A DNA stretch of 64,000 bases from Sphingobium sp. (GTDB lineage Bacteria; Pseudomonadota; Alphaproteobacteria; Sphingomonadales; Sphingomonadaceae), in assembly GCF_003248505.1 (NCBI RefSeq), contig NZ_QFOA01000004.1, positions 80,897 through 144,896 of the forward strand, given 5' to 3'. Position numbers and translations under genes: made by a program. This document shows, piece by piece, positions 44,049 through 52,749 of this stretch. Within the stretch, counting starts at the first letter, position 1, and each line of letters begins with the position of its first letter. Under the pieces are notes generated by a model, which saw only the letters and a program-made list of their open reading frames with translations, did not search any database and had not been told where the DNA came from.

Positions 44049-45017
44049 TCATAGCCACTTGGCCTTCTTGAAGCGCACGAACAGGAGGAGGCAGAGCACC
44101 GCTACCACCCCGAGCACGACGAAGTAGCCGTATGGCGTGTCCAGTTCCGGCATGTGCTTGAAGTTCATGCCGTAAATTCCAGCGATCGCCGTCGGGACCG
44201 CCAATATTGCCGCCCAGGCGGCGAGCTGGCGGGTGACGACTCCGATCCTTTGTGCTTCCAGAAGACTGCTGGCCTCAAAGACCGTAGACAGAACCTGCAG
44301 GAGACCATCGACCATGGATTGCACGCGGTGAACATGGTCCGCGACGTCGTGGAAGAATGGTGTCATTTCGACGCTGATGCAGGGAAAGTGGCCGCGTACG
44401 AGCTTTCGCACCAACTCGGCCATAGCCCCGAGCGTGCGTTGGAACCGCGTGAGTTCGGACCTTAGTTCGAAGATGCGGGAGACCTCCTTCCGCCCGAGGA
44501 AGTCGTCGAGCGACATTCTCTCCATCTCCAGGACGTCGTCCTCGATCATTTCGAAGATCGGGAGATACTGATCGACCACGCGGTGCAGGATCGCGTGGAG
44601 CACATAGTCGACACCCTTGGCGAAAAACGTCGGCGAAGCCTCAAGTTGCTCGCGAAGCTTGCCCAGCGCTCCCCCGTTGCCGTGCCGCACGGTGATGAGA
44701 TGATTGTGACCGGTGAAGATCGCCATCTTGCCATAGACGATCCGGTCGCCGACCAGCTCGGCGGTTTGCGCGACGATGTAGAGCTCATCGTTATAGACTT
44801 CGAGCTTTGGCGGGCACAGCGGGTGCATCGCGTTATCGATCGCCAGAGGGTGGAGATTATATGTCGCCTGGATCGCTCTCAGTTCGTCCTCGGTGGGCTC
44901 GCTGAGCGCGATCCAGCAGAAGCCCGAGCGATCCTCGTTCAGCTCGACGCGCTCATCGAGCGCGATTTCGCGAACTCGCTTGCCTTCTTTGTAATAATAA
45001 GCGGCGATGATGCTCAT
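44049..45017 (-). CDS. corA: CorA-family divalent metal transporter
   Basis: 322 residues from the ATG at 45017, overlapping the GST stop as ATGA. The cytoplasmic funnel is followed by two C-terminal membrane helices; GIYGMNF carries the GMN selectivity motif, and the ending VRFKKAKWL has the basic tail of CorA. It carries Mg2+ or other divalent cations across the inner membrane. Being the last gene of the msrB-msrA-gst operon it is probably co-induced by stress, where Mg2+ or Co2+/Ni2+ balance could protect ribosomes or limit Fenton chemistry. Confidence 0.93.
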   Translation of the reverse strand: MSIIAAYYYKEGKRVREIALDERVELNEDRSGFCWIALSEPTEDELRAIQATYNLHPLAIDNAMHPLCPPKLEVYNDELYIVAQTAELVGDRIVYGKMAIFTGHNHLITVRHGNGGALGKLREQLEASPTFFAKGVDYVLHAILHRVVDQYLPIFEMIEDDVLEMERMSLDDFLGRKEVSRIFELRSELTRFQRTLGAMAELVRKLVRGHFPCISVEMTPFFHDVADHVHRVQSMVDGLLQVLSTVFEASSLLEAQRIGVVTRQLAAWAAILAVPTAIAGIYGMNFKHMPELDTPYGYFVVLGVVAVLCLLLFVRFKKAKWL

Positions 45018-45718
45018 GCCGGCCTCGCCGGGATCTTCAGGCCACGCCGCACGGCCGGTCGAGCCAGCCCTCGCCCCAGCCATGCCTGGACGTTCGAATA
45101 AGTGCTGAGGCCAAGCACGTCGCCGGCATCGTAGAATTCGACCAGCGCGTTCACCCAGCCGAGCGTCGCGATGTCCGCGATCGAATAGTTGTCGACGATC
45201 CAGTCGCGCCCTTCCAGCCGGCGATCCAACACCCCGAGGAGACGCTTCGCTTCATCTATAAAGCGCTGCTGCGGCCGCTTGTCCTCATAGTCCTTGCCGC
45301 CAAATCGCAGGAAGAAGCCAAGTTGACCGAACATCGGCCCGATGGCCGACATCTGGAACATCACCCACGCCAGTGTCTCGTAACGCTGGGCGGGTTCGGT
45401 GGAGATGAACTGGCCCGTCTTGTCGGCCAGATAGAGGAGGATCGCACCGGATTCCCATAAGGCGATCGGCTTTCCACCAGGACCTGCCGGATCGATGATC
45501 GCCGGAATGCGGCCATTCGGGTTCAACGAAACGAACGCTGGATCCTTCGACTCGTTGTTCGAGATGTCGACGTAATGGGGCTCGTACGCCAGGCCGGTCT
45601 CCTCCAGCATGATCGAGACCTTGACGCCATTCGGCGTGGGCGCTGCGTAAAGTTGCAGGCGATCAGGATGCGAAGCTGGCCAGCGCTGCGTGATTGGGAA
45701 GGACGAGAGGTCTGGCAT
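45014..45718 (-). CDS. Glutathione S-transferase
   Basis: 234 residues from the ATG at 45718; a longer frame to 46000 has no support. The N-terminal thioredoxin-like domain (LYAAPTPNGVKVSIMLEETGLAY; GRIPAIIDP, then LWESGAILLYLAD with the SNAIL/ESGAI Gln/Glu-Ser glutathione-binding motif) is followed by an all-helical domain (DWIVDNYSIADIATLGWV). It resembles YfcG/YghU-type GSTs, which have disulfide-bond reductase activity. It lies between msrA and corA in a stress operon and likely reduces or conjugates oxidised products with GSH. Confidence 0.93.
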   Translation of the reverse strand: MPDLSSFPITQRWPASHPDRLQLYAAPTPNGVKVSIMLEETGLAYEPHYVDISNNESKDPAFVSLNPNGRIPAIIDPAGPGGKPIALWESGAILLYLADKTGQFISTEPAQRYETLAWVMFQMSAIGPMFGQLGFFLRFGGKDYEDKRPQQRFIDEAKRLLGVLDRRLEGRDWIVDNYSIADIATLGWVNALVEFYDAGDVLGLSTYSNVQAWLGRGLARPAVRRGLKIPARPA

Positions 45719-45855
45719 GTTTCTGCGATCCTGAAGCTGTGGCGGTCGACTGGAATGACCCACCTTATCAGGGCAGGGTTCGATGACCGCATCGTTGGGC
45801 GACGCGGTCATCGGAACGTCTAAACCGGACCGGCATAGCGGAACGGCAGTGTAGC

Positions 45856-46395
45856 CTATTCCGCAGCAGTCTCGGCCGCGGGCTGCACATCGCCGGCCTT
45901 CTGGCGCTTCGGAAGCACCCAGCCGGGTCTTGCGAAGTGACATGTGTAGCCGCCTGGCCGCTTCTCCAGATAATCCTGGTGTTCCGGCTCGGCCTCCCAA
46001 AACTCACCAACCGGCGCGACCTCGGTGACGACCTTGCCATCCCACAGCCCGGACGCATCCACATCGGCGATCGTATCCTCGGCTACGCGCTTCTGCTCCT
46101 CGTCAACATAATAGATGCCCGACCGGTACGAGAGCCCACGATCATTGCCCTGGCGGTTCAGCGTCGTCGGATCGTGGATCTGGAAGAAGAATTCCAGGAT
46201 GTTCCGGTAGCTCGTCACCGCCGGGTCGAAGACGATCTCGATCCCCTCGGCATGCGTGCCGTGATTACGATAGGTGGCGTTCGGCACATCGCCGCCGGTG
46301 TAACCGACACGAGTCGAGACGATGCCGGGCCGCTTGCGGATCAGATCCTGCATGCCCCAGAAACATCCGCCTGCGAGAATAGCGCGTTGATGCAC
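45856..46395 (-). CDS. msrA: Peptide-methionine (S)-S-oxide reductase
   Basis: 179 residues. The catalytic GGCFWG motif has Cys11, followed by STRVGYTGGDVPNATYRNHGTHAEGIEIVFDP and EFFFQIHDPTTLNRQGND, all typical MsrA. The ending GYTCHFARPGW holds a further cysteine for resolving. It reduces the S epimer of methionine sulfoxide in proteins and free methionine, regenerated by thioredoxin. It starts 1 bp after the msrB stop, in the operon msrB-msrA-gst-corA under operator copy A. It is one of three MsrA genes in the window. Confidence 0.97.
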   Translation of the reverse strand: MHQRAILAGGCFWGMQDLIRKRPGIVSTRVGYTGGDVPNATYRNHGTHAEGIEIVFDPAVTSYRNILEFFFQIHDPTTLNRQGNDRGLSYRSGIYYVDEEQKRVAEDTIADVDASGLWDGKVVTEVAPVGEFWEAEPEHQDYLEKRPGGYTCHFARPGWVLPKRQKAGDVQPAAETAAE

Positions 46396-46396
46396 G

Positions 46397-46840
46397 TTAA
46401 GCCTCCTCTACCTGATCGAGATATTCGCCGTATCCCTCGGACTCCATTTCATCGCGGGGGATGAAGCGGAGCGATGCTGAGTTGATGCAGTAGCGCAGAC
46501 CGCCGCGGTCGGAAGGACCATCCGGGAACACGTGGCCGAGATGGCTGTCTGCGTGCACCGACCTGACCTCGGTCCGGACCATGCCGTGCGCGCTATCCCG
46601 CAGCTCGTTCACGTTTGCCGGAACGATCGGCTTGGTGAAGCTGGGCCAGCCGGAACCGGAGTCGAACTTGTCTGTCGAGGCGAACAGCGGCTCTCCGGAT
46701 ACGATGTCGACGTAGATACCCGGCTCCTTGTTGTCGTTATACTCGCCCGTGAAGGGCCGTTCGGTGCCCGATTCCTGGGTGATCCGACGCTGCTCGGCAG
46801 TAAGGCGATCAACCGCTTCCTGCGATTTTTCGAACTTCAT
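46397..46840 (-). CDS. msrB: Peptide-methionine (R)-S-oxide reductase
   Basis: 147 residues. GIYVDIVSGEPLFASTDKFDSGSGWPSF, ADSHLGHVFPDGPSDRGGLRYCINSASLRF: the catalytic Cys118 lies in RYCINSASL. The two CxxC zinc pairs of many MsrB proteins are absent (VDIVSG and SVHADS instead), so this is the zinc-free form. It reduces the R epimer of methionine sulfoxide, complementing MsrA immediately downstream. It heads the operon, with operator copy A about 65-120 bp upstream. Confidence 0.97.
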   Translation of the reverse strand: MKFEKSQEAVDRLTAEQRRITQESGTERPFTGEYNDNKEPGIYVDIVSGEPLFASTDKFDSGSGWPSFTKPIVPANVNELRDSAHGMVRTEVRSVHADSHLGHVFPDGPSDRGGLRYCINSASLRFIPRDEMESEGYGEYLDQVEEA

Positions 46841-46906
46841 GATAGTCTCCTTTACTTATCTAAGAGGTCGAGACCCGGTGCCGCTATTTCGTCAGTGGTT
46901 GCGCAG

Positions 46907-46960
46907 ATTATCGCAGCGCGGTCCGGAATTATCCAATGCGCTCTGCGTATAGTTTCCATA
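46907..46960 (-). promoter_or_regulatory. Shared stress operator/promoter, copy A (msrB operon)
   Basis: On the minus strand: TATGGAAACTAT (46949-46960), 10 bp, CATTGG (-35, 46933-46938), 18 bp, GATAAT (-10, 46907-46912). It falls between the LysR gene stop and msrB, both on the minus strand. The upstream dyad TAT...ATA is a T-N11-A LysR-type recognition element placed near -65, the usual activator position. Confidence 0.85.
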
Positions 46961-46984
46961 GCGCGGGAGCTCTTGGGACTGCGT

Positions 46985-47860
46985 TCAGCTCCACGCATAT
47001 CCGGCTGCCAGATGCGCGATCTTCCGTATCTCTACCGGAGCCGTCGACCCGGATACCGTCGCCATGACGACTTCGCGCTCCAGTACAAAACCGTCGATCG
47101 GCCGGGTGACGAGGCCGTGCGCGATGGCCGAGCGTTCCGGAAGGATGCATATGGAGTGACCGTCGGCGACCACCCGCTGCACCCAGTCGTCCCGATCTGA
47201 TCGGAAGCGGGGTTGCATGAGCGCACCACGTCGCGCGAAGTGGTCGAAGATCTGATCGCGAAATTCGCATTTCAGGCGATCGACGAAAGGAAATTCGAGC
47301 AGGTTTTCCCCGCGCACCGTCTCACGGGCAGCCAGGGGATGGTTAGCCGAACAGCCGAGCACGAAGCGTTCCCGAAATAAGGGGTGCACATCCAGCTTGC
47401 GTTCCTGCCTTGTCTCACGCGGCAGGATGCACGCGTGGTACTTTCCCGAGAGCACTTCCGATGTATCCTCGTTCGCCTGGAGCGAGTGCAACCTGATCTC
47501 GATGGATGGCACTTCCGCTAACGCGCTTTCGAAGAATGCCGCGAACCCCTTTGGTCCGATGGTGGGCGCGATGGCGACATCGAGCACGCGGTGCCTCCCC
47601 ATCGCCCAGTTTTCGGAGTGGTCGCGGACGCTCTTCATCGCGGCCGCCATGCGCCGGAATTCGGCCTCCACGTCCAGGCCAAGACCGGTCAGGCGGCTGT
47701 TCTTTCCGTCGCGATGGATCAGTGGCCCGCCGAGTTCATCTTCGAGGCGACGGATCGCACGGGTCAGACTTGGCTGTGATACACCGCTCAGACGAGCAGC
47801 CGCCGTGAAGTTCAGCGTCTCGGCCAATCTGATGAAATAGCTGATCTGGTTGAGTTCCAT
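46985..47860 (-). CDS. LysR-type transcriptional regulator, candidate master of the stress regulon
   Basis: 291 residues from the ATG at 47860; a longer frame to 47980 runs through the operator region. The N-terminal winged helix is typical (LNQISYFIRLAETLNFTAAARLSGVSQPSLTRAIRRLEDELGG). The effector domain contains cysteines at CILPRE, GCSANHP, KCEFRD and ICILPE, which could sense oxidants as in OxyR or HypT. It sits next to operator copy A and msrB, and a decayed copy of its 3' end sits next to operator copy B at 55428. Linking it to the shared operator is inference from this repeated adjacency. Confidence 0.92.
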   Translation of the reverse strand: MELNQISYFIRLAETLNFTAAARLSGVSQPSLTRAIRRLEDELGGPLIHRDGKNSRLTGLGLDVEAEFRRMAAAMKSVRDHSENWAMGRHRVLDVAIAPTIGPKGFAAFFESALAEVPSIEIRLHSLQANEDTSEVLSGKYHACILPRETRQERKLDVHPLFRERFVLGCSANHPLAARETVRGENLLEFPFVDRLKCEFRDQIFDHFARRGALMQPRFRSDRDDWVQRVVADGHSICILPERSAIAHGLVTRPIDGFVLEREVVMATVSGSTAPVEIRKIAHLAAGYAWS

Positions 47861-47926
47861 TACCGTCGCCAATGAGCCCTGACTGATGCTGCATTCGTGC
47901 GATGGCCCCCGGAGCGATCCACACTG

Positions 47927-47941
47927 TATGCGCGACGCATA
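47927..47941. promoter_or_regulatory. MarR-type operator O1
   Basis: TATGCG-CGA-CGCATA, a perfect 6-3-6 palindrome, 67 bp before the LysR start and 24 bp from O2. It may control the LysR gene promoter. Confidence 0.7.
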
Positions 47942-47964
47942 TAATATGTGCATGGGGGGTTGTC

Positions 47965-47983
47965 TATATGCGTCACGCATATA
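47965..47983. promoter_or_regulatory. MarR-type operator O2 in the hydrolase-OsmC promoter
   Basis: TATATGCG-TCA-CGCATATA, a perfect 8-3-8 palindrome. TTGTCT (47960-47965) and TAAAGT (47982-47987) flank it as plausible -35 and -10, so a bound repressor would block RNA polymerase. The same type of palindrome lies in the same place in front of the MarR gene at 56266. Confidence 0.78.
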
Positions 47984-48085
47984 AAGTATGCCGTGCGACT
48001 ATCGGTGGCGGTGCGCTGCGCTCAGCTCCGCCTGGAAACTTCGGGAGAGCGATCGTCAAACCGCGTGCTAAAGGATCAAATAGAT

Positions 48086-49312
48086 ATGTCAGAAAAAACA
48101 TTCACGTTTATCAGTGGGGCTGGATCTCAGCTGTCCGGGCACCTCGAACGGCCGGAAGGAACGCCGCGGGGCTGGGCGATCTTCGCCCACTGCTTCACAT
48201 GCGGGAAGGACAGTCGCGCCGCCGTTTACATCGCGCGTGCGCTCTCGCGTGCCGGCATCGGAGTGTTGAGGTTCGATTTTGCCGGGACCGGGATCGGCGG
48301 TGGGGCAGGGGAAGCTGTGAACTTCGCTTCGGACGTCGATGACCTTCGCGCGGCCGCCAAGGCGATGGCCGAGGCGGGCATGCCACCCTCCCTCCTGGTC
48401 GGTCACAGCCTGGGTGGAGCGGCTGTGATCGTGGCCGCAGCCGAACTACCCGACGTTGCGGCGGTGGCAACCATCGGCGCTCCGGCCGACCTTCAGCACA
48501 TCCTGCGCTTCTTCGGACAGGAGGGCCTCGACGCCATCGCGCGGGAGGGCGAGGCCTCGGTGGAGATCGCCGGGAGACCGTTCCTGGTCAGCCGCGGGTT
48601 CTTAGATGCGGTTGAGGGCATCGATGTCGAGAAGGCCATCGCCTCCCTGCGACGTCCGGTGCTGGTCATGCACTCGCCGCTGGACCAGGTGGTCGGCATC
48701 GACCACGCGTCGCGCATCTTCCTGGCGTCGAGGCATCCGAAGAGCTTCATCTCGCTCGACAATGCGGATCACCTTCTCACCGACGCTGCAGACGCGAATT
48801 ATGCCGCGGCTATGGTGGCGGCCTGGGCGAGCCGCTTTCTCCCACCGCTTACGGCGGATCTTCCGCAGGTCGAAATTGCCGAGGGCGTCGTCGCCACTGA
48901 AACCCTTGCCGGGAAATTCCAGCTCGATGTCCGCAGCGGCGAGCACAGTTTGATTGCCGATGAACCAGCATCGGTCGGCGGCCTTGGAACCGGGTTCTCA
49001 CCCTTCGAACTGGTTTCCGCCGGCCTTGCGGCCTGCACAGTGATGACGATGCGTCTATATGCGGACCGCAAGGGCTTTCCGCTCGAACGGGCGAGCACGA
49101 CCGTGCAGCACGAGAAGGTGCCGGACATGATGCCACCGGACCGTTTCACCCGCACCATCGTCCTCGATGGCCCGCTGAGTGATGATCAGCGTGCTCGGAT
49201 CCTCGCGATCGCTGATCGATGCCCCGTCGATCTCACTCTCATCCGGGGCTCGGACGTACAGACCGAGCTCCTGGGCACCAGTCAGGCTGCGGATCCCGCG
49301 AGGCCGGCTTGA
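48086..49312 (+). CDS. Bifunctional alpha/beta hydrolase - OsmC fusion
   Basis: 408 residues from the ATG at 48086 (AAAGGA upstream). Residues 1-255 are an alpha/beta hydrolase: oxyanion region FAHCFTCGKDS, nucleophile elbow GHSLGGA with Ser, and a late Asp/His (DQVVGIDHASR; LDNADHLLTD). Residues 265-400 are an OsmC/Ohr domain: EHSLIADEPASVGGLGTGFSPFELVSAGLAACTVMTMRLYA, with the conserved Cys in AACTVMT and a Cys in DRCPVDLTL. OsmC domains reduce organic hydroperoxides; the hydrolase may free the substrate from an ester. Placed under MarR-type operator O2. Confidence 0.92.
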   Translation: MSEKTFTFISGAGSQLSGHLERPEGTPRGWAIFAHCFTCGKDSRAAVYIARALSRAGIGVLRFDFAGTGIGGGAGEAVNFASDVDDLRAAAKAMAEAGMPPSLLVGHSLGGAAVIVAAAELPDVAAVATIGAPADLQHILRFFGQEGLDAIAREGEASVEIAGRPFLVSRGFLDAVEGIDVEKAIASLRRPVLVMHSPLDQVVGIDHASRIFLASRHPKSFISLDNADHLLTDAADANYAAAMVAAWASRFLPPLTADLPQVEIAEGVVATETLAGKFQLDVRSGEHSLIADEPASVGGLGTGFSPFELVSAGLAACTVMTMRLYADRKGFPLERASTTVQHEKVPDMMPPDRFTRTIVLDGPLSDDQRARILAIADRCPVDLTLIRGSDVQTELLGTSQAADPARPA

Positions 49313-49323
49313 CGGTGGAGCAC

Positions 49324-49878
49324 ATGGGGGAGGGCGCACCGAGTGTTGCCCAATCGCCTGCCGGCGATGAGGCGGCCGCGACAGAGCGAGCAATTCTCGC
49401 AGGCGGTTGCTTCTGGGGCGTGGAGGATCTGCTGCGCCGAGCCAGGGGCGTCCTGTCGACGCGCGTGGGGTACACAGGGGGTGAAATGCCCGATCCGACC
49501 TATGCGAGACATTACGGCCATGCGGAAGCGGTGGAGGTGACCTTCGATCCTTCCATACTCAGCTATCGCTCCCTCCTGGAGCTCTTCTTCCAGATCCACG
49601 ACCCCACGACTTACGAGCAGCAAGGCAGCGATGTCGGCCCCAGCTATCGGTCGGCGATTTTCTACACCAGCGACGTGCAGAAAGAGGTCGCTCTGGCGAC
49701 GATCGCCGAGATCGAGGCGTCAGGACGCTGGCCTGGCCCGGTCTTGTCGGAGATCAATCCAGAGGAAATCTTTTGGGAAGCGGAGCCGGAGCACCAAAAA
49801 TATCTGGCGCGCGACCCTTCGGGGTATAGCTGTCACTTCGCGCGTCCGACGTGGCGCCTGGATGGATCTGGCCGATGA
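49324..49878 (+). CDS. msrA: Second peptide-methionine (S)-S-oxide reductase
   Basis: 184 residues from the ATG at 49324 (GGAG upstream), 11 bp after the hydrolase-OsmC stop. RAILAGGCFWGVEDLLRRARGVLSTRVGYTGGEMPDPTY, with Cys29, is MsrA; FFQIHDPTTYEQQGSDVGPSYRSAIFYT and the final GYSCHFARPTW follow. It is clearly a paralogue of the MsrA at 45856 (same GYxCHFARPxW ending). It is co-transcribed with the OsmC fusion, so repair of oxidised methionine is joined to peroxide removal in this MarR-type unit. Confidence 0.95.
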   Translation: MGEGAPSVAQSPAGDEAAATERAILAGGCFWGVEDLLRRARGVLSTRVGYTGGEMPDPTYARHYGHAEAVEVTFDPSILSYRSLLELFFQIHDPTTYEQQGSDVGPSYRSAIFYTSDVQKEVALATIAEIEASGRWPGPVLSEINPEEIFWEAEPEHQKYLARDPSGYSCHFARPTWRLDGSGR

Positions 49879-49957
49879 GCAAGTTGGTAATGCCCCCATT
49901 GGGTCGTGCGGAAAAGGGTCGCAAGCACGGCTCCCCGCTACGGGCCGCGCTACTGCC

Positions 49958-50719
49958 ATGATGCCTGAGTTTATGATCGCTGGTCTTTGGGGCCTGGTGT
50001 CGGGCAGCGGACTTCTGTTTGGGGCGATCATAGCGGACACATTCTTCGGGCGGCTGACGCACCGCATGATTGCGGCGATAATGGGTTTCGGGGGCGGTGT
50101 GCTGATCGCCGTGGTCGGAACTGAATTGATCGGCGGGCAAGACCCGCCGGGCTTGGGACCGTTGGCGATATTCGGCCTGCTCGCCGGCGCCGCGATTTTC
50201 AGCGGCTCCAATTGGGACCTTGCTCGCCGTGGTGCCAAGCACCGCAAGCGGTGCGGTGAATGCGTGGAGCAGCCAAACGAGCAGGAGCACCATGGCAGCG
50301 GAGTCGCGATCGCGCTCGGCAGCGTCCTCGACGGGATCCCCGAGGCCCTTGTGATCGGGATGTCGGTCGCCGGCGGTGGCAGGATCAGCCTCGCCGTCGT
50401 CGCAGGCTTCTTTCTCGCCAACGTCCCACAGGGCCTTTCGAGCGCCTCGGGAATGAAGCTCGCGGGCCGGTCGCGACGCTATATCTACGCGGTGTGGATC
50501 GGCATTCCGCTGCTGGTCTGCATCGCCGCTGGCGCGGGGAACTTCGTTCTTGGCTCTGCAGAAACTCTGGCGCCGGCCATCCTCTCATTCGCGGCGGGCG
50601 CCGTGATCGCGATGCTCGCGGAGACGATGATCCCCGAAGCCTTCGAGAAGGCGCCGCCGTTCATCGGCTTGATCACGGTCATCGGCTTTCTCGCGGCGTA
50701 TCTTCTCGCTCAGCATTGA
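49958..50719 (+). CDS. ZIP-family metal transporter
   Basis: 253 residues from the ATG at 49958; an upstream start at about 49860 overlapping msrA is possible. Eight hydrophobic segments are visible; HGSGVAIALGSVLDGIPEALVIGMSVAGGG holds the ZIP signature in the fourth helix (H-x-x-P/DGIPE) and FLANVPQGLSSASG the fifth. A Cys/His-rich loop (KHRKRCGECVEQPNEQEHH) before it may bind metal. ZIP proteins move Zn2+ or other divalent cations into the cytoplasm. It follows msrA by 79 bp and is convergent with the MarR gene. Confidence 0.88.
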   Translation: MMPEFMIAGLWGLVSGSGLLFGAIIADTFFGRLTHRMIAAIMGFGGGVLIAVVGTELIGGQDPPGLGPLAIFGLLAGAAIFSGSNWDLARRGAKHRKRCGECVEQPNEQEHHGSGVAIALGSVLDGIPEALVIGMSVAGGGRISLAVVAGFFLANVPQGLSSASGMKLAGRSRRYIYAVWIGIPLLVCIAAGAGNFVLGSAETLAPAILSFAAGAVIAMLAETMIPEAFEKAPPFIGLITVIGFLAAYLLAQH

Positions 50720-50769
50720 GCCTTCGCGCTCGCGCGCCTCCCATCCTGCAACCCCGGATGCTCGCTCTC

Positions 50770-51309
50770 CTACGCGTCGTCGCTCTTTTCCCGGTCTACG
50801 CCTCGCTCGAGCAATTCGGCATCGATGGGGCAGTTCGTGCAACCCTCATAGCAGCACAGGCGGCAGATGCGGTATGACTGCTCGAGGCTCTCCAGGCGAT
50901 TGCGCAGAACGCGTTCAGCGATATCGCACAGGATTTTCTGTTCGTCGGGATCGAGGATCGACAGCCCTTCAGCAATCACTTGATCGCGCGAGGCGAGGAC
51001 AGCATCGCTCGCGACCTTCCCGGTTGCCGTAAGATAGAGGGATCGCGTGCGGCCGTCTGTCGAATGCTCTCTGCGCTCGATCAATCCCTCGGCCGCCAAC
51101 CGGTCCACGAGGCGAACGGTTCCGGCATGTGAAAGCCCCACTCCGACCGCAAGCACGCGGATCGAGAGCCCGGGCTTGTGCGCGAGCAACGCCAGCGCCG
51201 AGGCGGCGGGTCCAGCTTCCGGTGCTCGCGATGAACTGGCGCGAACAATGTCGTCGCCGATCATGAGTGCGAACGCCCCGAAGACATTTCTATCTCGAAG
51301 TCCATCCAT
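50770..51309 (-). CDS. MarR-family regulator with C-terminal cysteine cluster (1)
   Basis: 179 residues from the ATG at 51309. Winged-helix text: LALLAHKPGLSIRVLAVGVGLSHAGTVRLVDRLAAEGLIERR, with the wing STDGRTRSLYLTATG. The C-terminus has YRICRLCCYEGCTNCPID, four or five cysteines spaced like a zinc finger (C-x2-C-x5-C-x2-C) and conserved in the second MarR at 56266. This suggests metal-linked or thiol redox sensing, with release of DNA on oxidation. The start was fixed by matching the N-terminal length of the paralogue and by a -10 element eight bases upstream, giving a nearly leaderless mRNA. Confidence 0.88.
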   Translation of the reverse strand: MDGLRDRNVFGAFALMIGDDIVRASSSRAPEAGPAASALALLAHKPGLSIRVLAVGVGLSHAGTVRLVDRLAAEGLIERREHSTDGRTRSLYLTATGKVASDAVLASRDQVIAEGLSILDPDEQKILCDIAERVLRNRLESLEQSYRICRLCCYEGCTNCPIDAELLERGVDREKSDDA

Positions 51310-51316
51310 CACCACG

Positions 51317-51345
51317 GCTATATGTGCGCGGAGCATAGACAGCAA
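51317..51345 (-). promoter_or_regulatory. Promoter and MarR-type operator O4 of MarR (1)
   Basis: On the minus strand TTGCTG (51340-51345), 17 bp, TATAGC (51317-51322). The spacer holds an imperfect palindrome (CTATGCTCCGCGCACATATAG) of the same type and position as O2 and O3, so autorepression is likely. Confidence 0.55.
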
Positions 51346-51583
51346 GCAATACCCTCTTCCTCCCGATCGGCATGGCTGTCGGATAAAGCGTTGCGTTATA
51401 ACGCCTTAGAGGAATTTACGGCGATCGGTCGCGCGGAAAAACTGTTTCGGCTCATCAATGCCGAGGGTTCGGGCAATACCTGACGGCTATGGCTTGAGTC
51501 TGCCCGCCGGGTCGCAAAGGCGGCGACGCAAGTCAGTCGCGAAGTCAGAGCCCGCAGGCGACAATCGATGTGCGCTCGGCAGC
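51346..51583. other. Gene-free stretch between MarR (1) and the RclC-like operon
   Basis: About 240 bp without a convincing gene; short frames on both strands have no ribosome site or domain. It separates divergent promoters: O4 on the left and operator copy G on the right. Confidence 0.5.
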
Positions 51584-51636
51584 TATCGAAACAATACCTC
51601 AACGGCATTTCCGCTGGCGAAGGGTTTTCCGTAGTT
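51584..51636 (+). promoter_or_regulatory. Degenerate shared stress operator, copy G (RclC-like gene)
   Basis: TATCGAAACAAT (51584-51595), 10 bp, CATTTC in place of the -35 YATTGG, and GTAGTT at the -10 position (51631-51636). Spacing is conserved but two elements are changed, so this is a weaker match than copies A-E. Confidence 0.5.
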
Positions 51637-51712
51637 TGGGGCAGTACCCCACACATGAAGCACGAAGAGGTCTCTCGACGTCGCGACGCGTAGCCTGTTT
51701 AGGAACTGTCAG

Positions 51713-52201
51713 ATGAGCATTTACGACCGTTACGATTTTGTCGTCGCCGAGCATGACCGGAAGGACCTCGCTTTGCTCAGATGGGCGCTGGTCATCGTGT
51801 TTTTGTGGTTCGGCGGGATGAAGTTTACGGCGTATGAGGCAGCGGGCATCGCCCCATTCATTGGACATAGCCCGATGATGAGTTGGCTGGGCATGTTCGG
51901 TACGCAGGGGCAGAGCTATTTCATCGGCACTGTCGAGCTATCGACTGCCCTATTTCTGATCCTTGGTGCATTCCGCCCAATCTTCTCCGCCCTCGGTGCA
52001 CTGATGTCGGCGGCGACCTATCTCATCACGCTGACCTTTCTGTTCACCACTCCAGGTGTCGCGGAGCCGACGGCCGGCGGCTTTCCAGCTATCTCGGCGG
52101 TACCGGGGCAATTCCTGTTGAAGGATGCGGTCTTGCTGGCGGCATCGCTGGTGCTGCTGTTTGCTTCGGTCCGCGACAGAAGCGCCCCTGAGCCTTCGTG
52201 A
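51713..52201 (+). CDS. RclC/YkgB-family (DUF417) inner-membrane protein
   Basis: 162 residues. Four hydrophobic helices and the conserved text LLRWALVIVFLWFGGMKFTAYEAAGIAPFIGHSPMMSW and GTVELSTALFLI identify DUF417, the YkgB/RclC family. In E. coli RclC is part of the reactive-chlorine resistance system under RclR, although its mechanism is not known. Its presence links this stress region to hypochlorous acid. It is followed 19 bp later by a DUF6314 gene, and the weak operator copy G lies upstream. Confidence 0.9.
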   Translation: MSIYDRYDFVVAEHDRKDLALLRWALVIVFLWFGGMKFTAYEAAGIAPFIGHSPMMSWLGMFGTQGQSYFIGTVELSTALFLILGAFRPIFSALGALMSAATYLITLTFLFTTPGVAEPTAGGFPAISAVPGQFLLKDAVLLAASLVLLFASVRDRSAPEPS

Positions 52202-52220
52202 ATGGCGTCCTCTCGTGACG

Positions 52221-52700
52221 ATGGGCGCGCAAATCCTGCAGGATCTCCGCGGAGCATGGATACTCCGACGCGATATCCGGCCCGGAGTTGCTCACCTGCA
52301 CGGTGACGCGGTCTTCTCCCCTGCTGGCGAAGGCGCCCTCGCATATCGAGAGAGCGGCATCCTTACGCTGGCAGATGGCGGTGAATTCTCTTCCTACCGG
52401 CAGTATCTCTATCGCTCGAGCGGGGACTGTGTCGTTGTCGAGTTCGCAGACGGACCTGATATCGGGAAGCAGTTCCTCAGCCTGCGTTTCTCTCGGACGG
52501 ATAGCGTCGTGGAAGCGAGTGACGTCCACATCTGCGGAGACGACATCTACCGTGCCACCTACAGCATTCTGGGACCGACCGCCTTTGAGGTGATCATCAC
52601 GGTCCAGGGGCCCGCAAAGGCATATGAGCTGGTCAGCCGATATTGCCGGCCGCCGCGCGATGCCACGATCGCGAGTTCCGCTCCGGAGATAATGAGTTGA
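52221..52700 (+). CDS. DUF6314 family protein
   Basis: 159 residues from the ATG at 52221. ILQDLRGAWILRRDI, GDAVFSPAGEGALAYRESGILTLADGGEFSSYRQYLYR and HICGDDIYRATYSILGPTAFEVIITVQGPAKAYELVSRY give the eight-stranded barrel-like pattern of DUF6314 (lipocalin-like, small-molecule binding suspected). It starts 19 bp after the RclC-like stop, so it is co-transcribed. No enzymatic residues are known. Confidence 0.82.
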   Translation: MGAQILQDLRGAWILRRDIRPGVAHLHGDAVFSPAGEGALAYRESGILTLADGGEFSSYRQYLYRSSGDCVVVEFADGPDIGKQFLSLRFSRTDSVVEASDVHICGDDIYRATYSILGPTAFEVIITVQGPAKAYELVSRYCRPPRDATIASSAPEIMS

Positions 52701-52749
52701 TGGGGCCTGGGCGGTCGCCACCGGCCAGTTCGGATGCTACTATCAGTTC